16,357 nt of DNA from Spirochaetales bacterium (GTDB taxonomy: Bacteria > Spirochaetota > Spirochaetia > SPDA01). The stretch spans positions 1 through 16,357 of the forward strand of contig SPDA01000006.1 in assembly GCA_004525155.1 (NCBI GenBank), read 5' to 3'. Under the pieces are notes generated by a model that searched no databases, was not told the DNA's origin, and saw only the letters and a list, made by a program, of their open reading frames with translations. This document shows positions 7,974 through 14,895 of this stretch, piece by piece (within the stretch, counting starts at the first letter, position 1; the number at the start of each line of letters is the position of its first letter). The position numbers were made by a program, and so were the translations under genes.

Positions 7974-8125
7974 GGACGGCTGATTGTGATGGATATTTCC
8001 TCATCGACATTCACATCCCGCAGGGATTTGAGCAGTCCCATGATGACATTGACACCCGCTCTTTTAACAAAAGGATTCAGATTCACCTTTTTTCCTCCCA
8101 CGATGATGGTAATTGTCCTTTCCAA
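7970..8125 (-). CDS. Small conserved-looking protein of unknown function, 51 residues, TTG start
   Basis: I do not recognise this protein. The open frame reaches an ATG at 8167, but that lies inside the predicted -10 region. The TTG at 8125 has GGAGG seven bases upstream and makes a compact protein starting MERTITIIVGGKKVNLN. The sequence suggests two short beta strands, a helix around FVKRAGVNVIMGLLKSLR, and a final strand EISITIS. It has no signal peptide, membrane helix or cysteine. It has its own promoter (8156-8184) and ends 34 bases before the moxR ATG, so it may be the first gene of the moxR-DUF58-transglutaminase operon. The good ribosome site, promoter and alternating hydrophobic pattern support it being real, but homology would decide. 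Confidence 0.7.
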   Translation of the reverse strand: MERTITIIVGGKKVNLNPFVKRAGVNVIMGLLKSLRDVNVDEEISITISRP

Positions 8126-8155
8126 AACAAAGCCTCCTTCCTTAAATATTACTAA

Positions 8156-8184
8156 ATTGTACAACATTGGACTGTCTTGGGCAA
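8156..8184 (-). promoter_or_regulatory. Predicted promoter for the 51-residue gene and downstream operon
   Basis: On the minus strand TTGCCC (8184-8179), a 17-base spacer and TACAAT (8161-8156) form a good vegetative-type promoter. Transcription would start near 8149, giving a leader of about 24 bases that contains the GGAGG ribosome site. Its -35 element overlaps the -35 of the divergent promoter. Confidence 0.6.
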
Positions 8185-8205
8185 TCGCCGCGAATCATAT
8201 ACAAT
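8177..8205 (+). promoter_or_regulatory. Predicted divergent promoter for the THEP1-type NTPase gene
   Basis: TTGGGC (8177-8182), a 17-base spacer and TACAAT (8200-8205) match a vegetative-type promoter. The -10 ends 7 bases before the ATG at 8213, so the message would be leaderless or nearly so. TTGGGCAA serves as -35 in both directions, four of its bases shared by the two hexamers. Confidence 0.55.
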
Positions 8206-8212
8206 ACCGGAA

Positions 8213-8713
8213 ATGCCGGAAAAAGTGATTATCGTTACCGGGGAACGCAATGGCGGAAAGACTTCGAAAATGAGGGAAATCGCTGCCGGTTACCGAAGCC
8301 TTGGTCTAGAACCAGCCGGAATACTTTCCGTAAATTCGGAAGCGGGAACGCCGGATTTACCGGAGCCGGACAAATCCCGGTATTTCGCCCTGGACCTTGC
8401 AAGCGGAACGACCAGGCTCCTCGCGTCGGAAGTCCCCATCGCCGGTGAGGATACTTTCCGCTTAGGCAGGTTTTATTTTTCCGCCGGCGCCTTTTCCTGG
8501 TCCTCCTCGGTTATCGAGGCGGGTTTCTCCGCGCCTGTACTGATGATTGACGAACTCGGTCCCGTGGAGCTCGCAGAAAGGGGCTTCTGGAAAACGGCAG
8601 CAAGGGCAGCGGCCGGGTTTCGTGGAATACTGGTTTTATCGATACGGGATCGGTTTCTGGAGCTTTTTACCGAAAAACTGGGCATCCGTCCCGGGATAAT
8701 CAAGGTAACTTGA
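8213..8713 (+). CDS. THEP1-type nucleoside-triphosphatase (NTPase_1 family)
   Basis: Small P-loop NTPase of 166 residues resembling the THEP1 family, whose characterised members hydrolyse NTPs in vitro with unclear cell function. Walker A is GERNGGKTS at 10-18. Walker B and the family motif are in VLMIDELGPVEL at 109-120, very like the DEIGPMEL signature. RFYFSAGAF at 86-94 matches the region that is usually F/Y-rich in the family. The C-terminal part is short compared with THEP1 and ends at GIIKVT. The frame opens to 8177, but that start overlaps the predicted promoter. The ATG at 8213 gives the normal beta-strand before Walker A, and no Shine-Dalgarno precedes it. It is divergent from the 51-residue gene and followed after 43 bases by the DUF2156 gene with its own promoter. 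Confidence 0.82.
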   Translation: MPEKVIIVTGERNGGKTSKMREIAAGYRSLGLEPAGILSVNSEAGTPDLPEPDKSRYFALDLASGTTRLLASEVPIAGEDTFRLGRFYFSAGAFSWSSSVIEAGFSAPVLMIDELGPVELAERGFWKTAARAAAGFRGILVLSIRDRFLELFTEKLGIRPGIIKVT

Positions 8714-8721
8714 TTTCACCA

Positions 8722-8750
8722 TTGATTTTACTCAGGTTCATTATTACATT
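8722..8750 (+). promoter_or_regulatory. Predicted promoter for the DUF2156 gene, leaderless type
   Basis: TTGATT (8722-8727), a 17-base spacer and TACATT (8745-8750), with only 6 bases before the ATG at 8757. The first transcribed base should be at or next to the start codon. No Shine-Dalgarno sequence is present. Confidence 0.55.
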
Positions 8751-8756
8751 ACAACC

Positions 8757-9668
8757 ATGATTATTCCTGCTTATCCCGAGTTCGCGGACATCAGTATGGA
8801 CATGAGGCCTATCCTTCATCCAAGAATGGTTATGCTGAAAGACGGCGTATCCGAGTTTTCTTTCGCCGGGCTGTACCTGTTCCGCAAGACGTATCAGTAC
8901 AGGCTTTCCTGGCTGCCTGACGAAACCATCATCATCTCCGGAATGAAGGCGGGGAAGCGCGTTTTTATGCTGCCCTGCGGATTCCCTCAGGATGTTGAAC
9001 TCATTAAAGATTTTTTTGCCCGGCATGATTACTGCCGTTGTCTTTCCGCAACCGACACGCATGCGGCCAGGATATCTCTGGAATCCCTCGGTTTTGTGGT
9101 TGAGGAGGACAGGGACCACTTCGATTACCTCTACCTCCGGAAAGAACTCGCGTCCCTGGAAGGGAGGGAGTACCATAAAAAGCGCAATCTTATCAATGCT
9201 TTTATCAACAATTACACTTATGCGGAAAAACCCCTGACAGAGGAAAACATGGGTGATGCACAGGCGGTTTTAGAAGAGTGGACGGCGATAAAAGGAGTTT
9301 CCGGCGATTACACTGCCGCAAATGAGGCCCTGCAGCTGGCACAGATCCTGGAATTAAGCGGCAGCGTATACTATGTGGACGGAACTCCGGCAGGATACAC
9401 TCTCGGCGAACCTGTCAAGCACGGCCGCAGTTTTGCGGTCCATTTTGAAAAGGCGAATTCAAAATACAAAGGCATTTACCAGTTCATGAACCAGTCCTTC
9501 GCCGCCTCTCTTCCCAGGTATATCACCTGGATTAACAGGGAACAGGACCTGGGCGACCCCGGGCTCCGCCAGGCGAAGATGACCTACAGGCCGGCGGATT
9601 TCGTAAAAAAATACAGGATATTAAAACCGGAGGAAGAGCCGGCTCCGCCACCGGCGTCTATTTCATGA
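8757..9668 (+). CDS. DUF2156 domain protein (LPG synthase C-terminal-like, GNAT-type fold)
   Basis: Cytoplasmic protein of 303 residues matching the stand-alone DUF2156 family. This family is related to the catalytic C-terminal domain of phosphatidylglycerol lysyltransferase and to tandem-GNAT aminoacyl transferases. Diagnostic stretches are FDYLYLRKELASLEGREYHK at 122-141, followed by KRNLINAF, and INREQDLGDPGLRQAKM at 259-275 followed by TYRPADFVKKY. PAGYTLGE at 211-218 looks like the acceptor-side strand of a GNAT fold. There is no membrane domain, so it is not a full lysyl-PG synthase, and the acceptor substrate is unknown. The last residues are Pro/Glu-rich. The stop overlaps the next start as ATGA, so the cupin is translationally coupled. 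Confidence 0.9.
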   Translation: MIIPAYPEFADISMDMRPILHPRMVMLKDGVSEFSFAGLYLFRKTYQYRLSWLPDETIIISGMKAGKRVFMLPCGFPQDVELIKDFFARHDYCRCLSATDTHAARISLESLGFVVEEDRDHFDYLYLRKELASLEGREYHKKRNLINAFINNYTYAEKPLTEENMGDAQAVLEEWTAIKGVSGDYTAANEALQLAQILELSGSVYYVDGTPAGYTLGEPVKHGRSFAVHFEKANSKYKGIYQFMNQSFAASLPRYITWINREQDLGDPGLRQAKMTYRPADFVKKYRILKPEEEPAPPPASIS

Positions 9669-10198
9669 ATAAAACCGCCGGAATGATAATTGACCGGTTG
9701 AACCTCGAGCCCTTGAGTTTTGAAGGCGGATATTTCCGGCAAACCTGGTCATCCGGCGGCATGGTCGCCGGCGGCACGATCGCCGGCGGCACGATCGACG
9801 GCGGCACGATCGCCGGCGGCACAGCCATTTATTACCTGCTGACGGACGAACCCGAATCATTTTCACGCATGCACAAGCTTCCCTCAGACGAACTGTGGCA
9901 TTTTTACTGCGGTGATCCTGTTGAACTGCTTCTGCTGCATCCTGACGGAAGCGGTGAGGTTCTCATACTGGGTTCCGATATTGGGGACGGACAGAGGCCC
10001 CAGATTGCCGTTCAGGCGGAAACATGGCAGGGTGCGAGAATTGTACCCGGTATCGACAACCCTGCCGGTTATGCGCTTCTGGGAACCACCATGTTCCCGG
10101 GGTTCCAGAAAGATGATTTTGTTCCCGGGGATCGGGAAGAGCTTTGTGTGCGCTATCCTGCGTTTGCGGATTTCGTCGGGAAGCTCGTGACTCGGTGA
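9665..10198 (+). CDS. DUF985 cupin-superfamily protein with an internal AGGTI repeat
   Basis: Cupin protein of 177 residues of the DUF985 type, function unknown. Family landmarks are LEPLSFEGGYFRQTW at 15-29, TAIYYLLTDEPESFSRMHKL at 53-72, SDELWHFYCGD at 74-84 and GTTMFPGFQKDDF at 140-152. The last of these precedes the usual RYPAFADFVGKL ending. His70 and His79 are the likely metal-ligand positions. Residues 31-53 are a low-complexity run of GGTIA-like units, encoded by a 15-bp tandem repeat, in the loop just before TAIYYLL. The start overlaps the DUF2156 stop by 4 bases (ATGA) and has no separate ribosome site. Convergent with the threonine aldolase gene 31 bases downstream; I see no clear terminator between them. 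Confidence 0.88.
   Translation: MNKTAGMIIDRLNLEPLSFEGGYFRQTWSSGGMVAGGTIAGGTIDGGTIAGGTAIYYLLTDEPESFSRMHKLPSDELWHFYCGDPVELLLLHPDGSGEVLILGSDIGDGQRPQIAVQAETWQGARIVPGIDNPAGYALLGTTMFPGFQKDDFVPGDREELCVRYPAFADFVGKLVTR
9755..9823 (+). repeat. 15-bp tandem repeat, about 4.6 copies, inside the cupin gene
   Basis: Units of GGCGGCACGATCGCC repeat head to tail. The first copy differs at two bases (ATGGTC), the third has GAC instead of GCC, and the last is partial (GGCGGCACA). The unit length keeps the reading frame and encodes Gly-Gly-Thr-Ile-Ala. Near-identity of the central copies suggests recent expansion by slippage. Confidence 0.93.
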
Positions 10199-10229
10199 TT
10201 TTCAAATAACCGCCGAAGGAAGGGAGACA

Positions 10230-11288
10230 TCATTTCCCGGTGCCGGCAAGAGCCCGCCCGGTACCGGACAGCACATAATCGATATCCCCGGCACTTATAC
10301 CGGCATGGATGACGAAACGGATTTCGCCGTCCCCGGGAGGTTCACCGAAAGGCGGATAGGTCAATATGCCCAGTTCAGCGAGGTTCCGGACAAATTGAAG
10401 CCCGTTCACGGAACCTGCCACGACACGGATAAAAACCATGTTTATCTTCACCCTGTCCCTTGCCACCGACAGTTCCTTAAAAGCTGACAACCCCTCTGAC
10501 AGTCTCAGGGCCAGGGCATGGTCCTCCGGCAGACGTTCCGTCATCTCCGTAAGGGCAATAAGGCCGGCCGCTGCAAGTATCCCAGCCTGCCGCATGCCGC
10601 CGCCCATGAGTTTCCGGCTGTACCGGGCCTTTTCCACGAAATTCTCCGTGCCCGCGAGCAGGGAACCGACGGGCGCGCAGAGGCCCTTGGACAGGCAGAA
10701 CATGAGGGAATCCGTATACCTTCCGAGACGGGAGGCCTTGACGCCCAGGGCCCAGGCGGCATTGAAAATCCGCGCTCCGTCGCAATGAACGGGTATGCCT
10801 TGTTCCCGGGCACCGCGGTAGATCCTCTCCATCTCCGCCTCCGGCATTACGGCCCCGGTGCCCAGGGCATTTTCAATGGCTATAAGCCCCGTTGCCGGCT
10901 GATGAATATCTTTTCCTGTCCGGACACGCTTCAGGATTTCTTCCCAGGTAAGGTGAAGGCCCGCAGGCGCGACGGGCCGCAGGTTCACGCCGCTCAAGAC
11001 ACCCGGCGCCCCTGCCTCGTGTTCCACGATATGACTGTCTTCCGCACAGATTACCTCGCTGCCCCTGGCACAGTGGGTCATGATCGCGCACTGGTTGCCG
11101 AAGGTGCCTGAGGGAACGAAAAGGGAGGCTTCCTTGCCCGTCATTTCCGCCCCCAGCCTCTGGAGTTTATTGATGGTCGGATCCTCCCCCAGAACATCGT
11201 CACCGACTTCCGCCTCATACATGGCTTTGCGCATACGTTCCGTCGGTTTTGTGACTGTGTCCGACCGCAGATCGATTATTTTTTCCAT
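10230..11288 (-). CDS. ltaE: L-threonine aldolase (low-specificity type), PLP-dependent
   Basis: Pyridoxal-phosphate enzyme of 352 residues that splits L-threonine or L-allo-threonine to glycine and acetaldehyde, giving a route to glycine. The family sequence is clear throughout: IDLRSDTVTKPTERMR at 5-20, VGDDVLGEDPT at 28-38, SGTFGNQ at 60-66, SHIVEHEAG at 85-93 with the ring-stacking His86, HCDGARIFNAA at 168-178 with Asp170 and Arg173, and FCLSKGLCAPVGS at 197-209 with the PLP lysine Lys201. The ATG at 11288 gives the normal family N-terminus and has AAGGA about 11 bases upstream. An earlier ATG at 11309 adds seven residues and has no ribosome site. It overlaps the end of the glycosyltransferase gene by 13 bases, so the two are coupled though functionally unrelated. 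Confidence 0.94.
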   Translation of the reverse strand: MEKIIDLRSDTVTKPTERMRKAMYEAEVGDDVLGEDPTINKLQRLGAEMTGKEASLFVPSGTFGNQCAIMTHCARGSEVICAEDSHIVEHEAGAPGVLSGVNLRPVAPAGLHLTWEEILKRVRTGKDIHQPATGLIAIENALGTGAVMPEAEMERIYRGAREQGIPVHCDGARIFNAAWALGVKASRLGRYTDSLMFCLSKGLCAPVGSLLAGTENFVEKARYSRKLMGGGMRQAGILAAAGLIALTEMTERLPEDHALALRLSEGLSAFKELSVARDRVKINMVFIRVVAGSVNGLQFVRNLAELGILTYPPFGEPPGDGEIRFVIHAGISAGDIDYVLSGTGRALAGTGK

Positions 11289-12421
11289 TCCAGTTTTTTT
11301 CCTTTCCATTCTATCGGAACTTTAAAAAGACAAAGTATGTTGACAAAGGTATAGAGAAGGGAGGCAAACAGTATATTCGGAACCAAAAGCAGCCAGTAGG
11401 AAAAAAACGGCATGCGCGAGCTGATGGCGCCGGTCAGGGCAATGGAAAGCATACTCGCGAAAGTGGCTGCCGATACAAGAAGAAGGGGAGGCCAGAGCGG
11501 AATGAAGGGCAGGACAAACAAACCGCCCGCAAGAAAAATCATCACTGCAGCGTAACCCCAGCGGGCGCCGGGGTCCTTTGAAAAAAACGCGCCGCTGGAC
11601 CAGCGCAATTCCTGCCTGGCCATGTTCCTCATTGTATCGAGGGGTTCCGGACGCACCGTTATGCCCGGCTCCGTCAATGCCAGAATACGGCAGCCTGTCC
11701 GCTTCCGCACGGCCGCGATAAGCGCCGCGTCTTCCGTTGCCGTTTCTTCGATGGAATCGTACCCTCCTATCGCCTCCAAAACAGTTTTTCGTATGGCAAG
11801 GTTGTTGCCGAAACCGCCGCTGGGCAGATTAAGACCGGCGACGCCGGCGGTATAATAATAACGGAAGCAGTGATCGAAAGTCTGGAAACGGCTTAAATAT
11901 TTCCCCGTTTTTTTTGTAATTACGGCGCCGAAGACCATGCCTGTATCTTTCTCCGCGAAGGGCTTTACCATATTTCTCGCCCAGTCCGGCGGCAGGGTGC
12001 AGTCCGCATCGGTGAACAGGAGAATGCTGCCCCGCGCAGCCTCGATTCCCCTGCTCAAGGCGTACTGTTTGGGATTGAAGGTTCCGCTGTTTTCCGTAAG
12101 CCGCAGGATGGTGACCCGGTCCGGAATTCTCCGGCGGTAGTCTTCCATTATGACGTCTGTCGCGTCCGCGGAACGGTCATTCACGAACACCACGCTGAAA
12201 TCCTGAAAAGACTGGTTTTCAAGGTGTTTTATCAGTTCCGGCAGGGTGTTTTCCTCGTCCTTGGCGGGAATAACAATGGTTACGGTTTCATTTTCCGGCA
12301 GTTCCCGGTTATTGAGTCTTCTCTCCTTCCGCCTCGCCAGAGCAATGCCTGTGCACACGAGTACATGGGTCATGATGGTGGCCCCGGCAAAAAGGCAGAT
12401 TATGATTAAAGGGAGTATCAT
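11276..12421 (-). CDS. Family 2 glycosyltransferase, membrane-bound, processive type
   Basis: Inner-membrane GT2 glycosyltransferase of 381 residues. An N-terminal membrane helix lies at about 3-28. The GT-A catalytic domain follows, with TIVIPAKDEENTL at 48-60, VVFVNDRSAD at 77-86, the DAD metal-binding motif at 138-140, the TED motif ending at Asp231, and QELRW at 270-274, which fits the QxxRW signature of processive synthases. Three or so membrane helices occupy about 290-365, and the tail is Lys-rich. Such enzymes extend a polysaccharide or modify a lipid from a nucleotide sugar; the sugar cannot be read from the sequence. The ATG at 12421 has no ribosome site but a TATACT seven bases upstream. 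It lies 55 bases after the U32 gene and overlaps the threonine aldolase gene. Confidence 0.92.
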   Translation of the reverse strand: MILPLIIICLFAGATIMTHVLVCTGIALARRKERRLNNRELPENETVTIVIPAKDEENTLPELIKHLENQSFQDFSVVFVNDRSADATDVIMEDYRRRIPDRVTILRLTENSGTFNPKQYALSRGIEAARGSILLFTDADCTLPPDWARNMVKPFAEKDTGMVFGAVITKKTGKYLSRFQTFDHCFRYYYTAGVAGLNLPSGGFGNNLAIRKTVLEAIGGYDSIEETATEDAALIAAVRKRTGCRILALTEPGITVRPEPLDTMRNMARQELRWSSGAFFSKDPGARWGYAAVMIFLAGGLFVLPFIPLWPPLLLVSAATFASMLSIALTGAISSRMPFFSYWLLLVPNILFASLLYTFVNILCLFKVPIEWKGKKLEWKK

Positions 12422-12428
12422 ACGTGGC

Positions 12429-12434
12429 AGTATA
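12429..12434 (-). promoter_or_regulatory. -10-like element TATACT before the GT2 gene, leaderless type
   Basis: TATACT on the minus strand ends 7 bases before the ATG at 12421, and there is no Shine-Dalgarno sequence. I found no good -35 hexamer 16-18 bases upstream, so this may be a weak or -10-only promoter. Confidence 0.4.
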
Positions 12435-12476
12435 CTAAATGAAATAAGTGTTCCTGAAAAGGCCGGCCTGATATTT

Positions 12477-14846
12477 TTATTGCAGGCCTCTCTTGTAATT
12501 TCCCGAAGTCACGCCCGGCAGAAGGGAGATTATTTCCTTTTTATCCGGCTTTTTGCCTGCAAGAAGGTCTGCAAAGTGGCTGATAACGGCGGTTTTGAGG
12601 GACGGAGGAAGGGAAAAGAAGGGAAAATCCCTCAGATCAAGCACCATATAGTCGACCCTGTTCCTGAATTGGGCTGCGGCTTCGGGAAGGAAGAGAATCT
12701 GTTTGTTGTACAGTTCCGTGAACCACCCCTCTCTGTTCAGGATGTGAAAGTCGTATCCGGCCTTGTCACGGATGGTCGCGGAGCTGCCTTCCGGGGTCAA
12801 GGGCTGCCTGGTCGTCATGAGGAGGATGGGACCGAAAACAGAAAGATAACTGCCCATACCCTCCGGAACCGTAAGGGAGAGGAGCTGTTCCCGGTTCAGC
12901 TCCAGTGAAAAAAAGGCCCCGGAGCAGAAGGCCCTGCTTCTCAGGGCTTCGAAGGCCCAGGAATTGGCGCAGTTTGCAGGCGGTCCCGCTATCCAGGGGA
13001 TCCCCGCCGCGCCGGTTTTCATGCCCAGCCCCGTGTTGCCGGTAATAAGAGTTTTTACGGAGGAGTCCCTGATGGCCTCCATCCAGGGGTCAAGATCTTT
13101 CTCCAGGATGATGGTCGGCAGCCAGGGCAGGGCGCTTTCTTTCGTCCCGGCGCCCTCCGTCCCCGCCAGGGCCCGCAGTTCACCGGGTGCGGAAACCTCA
13201 AAAGCCTGCCTTATTGCCGTGCCCCGTTCCGGAATAGCTGCTTCGGCGCCCGGGGAAAGAAGCACAAGAAGGCCTGTATCAAAATCTTTTCGTGTTGTCA
13301 GTGCCGGAAGCCCGGAACCGGCGGTTCGGGGCACGGGGTTTTCAATTTTTCCTGCCGCTTCCTGCCGCATACGGTTCAATTCGCTAACGGGCAGGAAAAG
13401 ATTTTCGTCGAAAGGGGCAAGAGAAAAGGATACCGACTTGTCCGTGAATCCGCTCCCCCCGGCCAGGTGGTTTTCGATGCTTTTCCGGTCCAGCGCCTGG
13501 TTGCGGGCTTTCTCGAGGTTCATCCTGCTCGAAACCGCGGCAGTTCGGCCATCCTGTTCGTATACGGCTTTGAGCGGGTTTCCCGCTTCCGCCGTTACCC
13601 TGAGGAGGACAGTTTCCGGTTCGGGTTTAAGATCTTCAATCTTTTTTAAAAGGTTCGAGAGGACATCGGTTTGAACAGCCCTCACGACGAGGTATCCGGG
13701 AAGAATCCTGCCGTACAGCTTGCCGGTTATCTTCAGGCGGTACCCACCGGCGGCATGCATACCGGCCTGTTTAGTCAGGTCCCCCGCGCAGATAAACACA
13801 TTCCGGGGGCTGAAAATCTGGATCTGGCAGGAAGAAGGGATCTCGGCGTTTTCCGCCAAGGAAAGGCTGCCTGCCGAGGCGTCGAAAGATTTGACCTTTC
13901 CTATAACGGGGAGGGACTGGTCCAGGGGGGAATCCACGAACATGCCGGCAGCAAGATCGCCTTTAAGGTATCCTTCAGTGAAACCCCTGTTGAATACTTT
14001 TTCAAGTTCTCCCTGATGATAACGCAGCGCCTGTTCATAGGCTGCGGGGTCCCCTGCGGCGTCAAGCGTCTCCCGCCAGGCCCTGGTTACGGTATAGACA
14101 TAATGAAAATTCTTGATCCGACCTTCAATTTTCAGGGCGTCGGCGCCCAGATCCGACAGCTCGGCGGCCGAGGCCAGGACGTTATTGTCCCGCAGGCTTA
14201 ATACATAGCGGAAATCGCCGCTGTCAGTCGGGGCATACTGCTTTCTGCAGGGCTGCATGCAGGCGCCCCGGTTGCCTGAATTTCCTCCTATAAAGGAGCT
14301 CATATAACACTGGCCGGAAAAGGACAGGCAGAAGGCTCCGTGAACAAACAGTTCCGCCTCGAGGCCCAGGTCATGGACGGCGGGGACGAGGACCGAAAGC
14401 TCATTAAGGGACAGTTCTCTTGCAAGATTGACCCGGCCGCAGCCGCAGGCGCCGGCAAGGGCCGCCTGGGCGCTGTTGTGAATGGTCATCTGTGTGGACG
14501 CGTGAATGCTCACCCCCGGGTAAAGATGCCTTAAAAGAACGCACAATCCCAAATCCTGCACTATTATGCTGTCTATACCCGCTTTTAGAGCTTCTCCGGC
14601 TGTTTCGAGGGCTTCCGCCAACTCCATATCGGTAAGCAGAACATTGAGCGTCAGAAAAAGAACGGCATTCTTCTGCCGGGCCAGCCTGCTTAAGTAGTGC
14701 AGATTGCCCATGGTTACATTTCTGGCCCTGATTCTGGCATTGAATTTCGGCAGCCCCACATATATTGCATCGGCACCTGCGAGCAGGGCGGCCTTGACGG
14801 CGTCCTCATCCCCTCCGGGGGCAAGAATTTCCGGCTTTTTACTCAT
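12477..14846 (-). CDS. U32-family protein with DUF3656, RlhA/YdcP type (annotated as peptidase U32)
   Basis: Large cytoplasmic protein of 789 residues. The N-terminal U32 domain begins EILAPGGDEDAVKAALLAGADA. It contains HGAFCLSFSGQCYMSSF at 169-185 and GNRGACMQPCRKQY at 191-204, giving four cysteines (173, 180, 196, 200) that bind an iron-sulfur cluster in studied U32 RNA-modifying enzymes. KIEGRIK at 238-244 and FNRGFTEGY at 284-292 are conserved. The middle, about 400-500, resembles DUF3656 and ends LPVSELNRMRQEA. The C-terminus ends TSGNYKRGL. This is the layout of E. coli YdcP/RlhA, which hydroxylates 23S rRNA C2501, rather than a proven protease. At 789 residues it is longer than RlhA (about 650), the extra length lying after DUF3656. 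No ribosome site precedes the ATG at 14846. The exact rRNA or other target is inference. Confidence 0.9.
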   Translation of the reverse strand: MSKKPEILAPGGDEDAVKAALLAGADAIYVGLPKFNARIRARNVTMGNLHYLSRLARQKNAVLFLTLNVLLTDMELAEALETAGEALKAGIDSIIVQDLGLCVLLRHLYPGVSIHASTQMTIHNSAQAALAGACGCGRVNLARELSLNELSVLVPAVHDLGLEAELFVHGAFCLSFSGQCYMSSFIGGNSGNRGACMQPCRKQYAPTDSGDFRYVLSLRDNNVLASAAELSDLGADALKIEGRIKNFHYVYTVTRAWRETLDAAGDPAAYEQALRYHQGELEKVFNRGFTEGYLKGDLAAGMFVDSPLDQSLPVIGKVKSFDASAGSLSLAENAEIPSSCQIQIFSPRNVFICAGDLTKQAGMHAAGGYRLKITGKLYGRILPGYLVVRAVQTDVLSNLLKKIEDLKPEPETVLLRVTAEAGNPLKAVYEQDGRTAAVSSRMNLEKARNQALDRKSIENHLAGGSGFTDKSVSFSLAPFDENLFLPVSELNRMRQEAAGKIENPVPRTAGSGLPALTTRKDFDTGLLVLLSPGAEAAIPERGTAIRQAFEVSAPGELRALAGTEGAGTKESALPWLPTIILEKDLDPWMEAIRDSSVKTLITGNTGLGMKTGAAGIPWIAGPPANCANSWAFEALRSRAFCSGAFFSLELNREQLLSLTVPEGMGSYLSVFGPILLMTTRQPLTPEGSSATIRDKAGYDFHILNREGWFTELYNKQILFLPEAAAQFRNRVDYMVLDLRDFPFFSLPPSLKTAVISHFADLLAGKKPDKKEIISLLPGVTSGNYKRGLQ

Positions 14847-14852
14847 GTTTAT

Positions 14853-14858
14853 AATTTA
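14853..14858 (-). promoter_or_regulatory. -10-like element TAAATT before the U32 gene, leaderless type
   Basis: TAAATT on the minus strand ends 6 bases before the ATG at 14846 in an AT-rich stretch with no Shine-Dalgarno sequence. The -35 region is poor (AAGACT at the 17-base distance). Supported mainly by agreement with the same arrangement at four other genes here. Confidence 0.35.
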
Positions 14859-14895
14859 CAGATATTTAGGGAAAAAGTCTTTACCATTTAATTGC

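Noticed and set aside
7936..8010. N-terminal extension of moxR to the ATG at 8010
   Set aside because: Would overlap the 51-residue gene by 41 bases, adds 25 residues not typical of MoxR, and the family N-terminus starts at the ATG at 7935.
9755..9823. Possible CRISPR-like array
   Set aside because: Units are 15 bp, directly adjacent with no spacers, and lie in frame inside a cupin gene; it is a coding minisatellite.
10199..10229. Terminator between the convergent cupin and threonine aldolase genes
   Set aside because: No inverted repeat with a T-tract could be found in the 31 bases.
12460..12469. Palindrome AGGCCGGCCT as a terminator after the U32 gene
   Set aside because: No loop for a stable hairpin and no T-run of the right placement; 10-base GC palindromes are expected by chance in this sequence.
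12964..13674. 236-codon plus-strand open frame opposite the U32 gene
   Set aside because: Ser/Arg/Pro-rich translation typical of an antisense shadow of a coding gene; the U32 frame carries the conserved family motifs.
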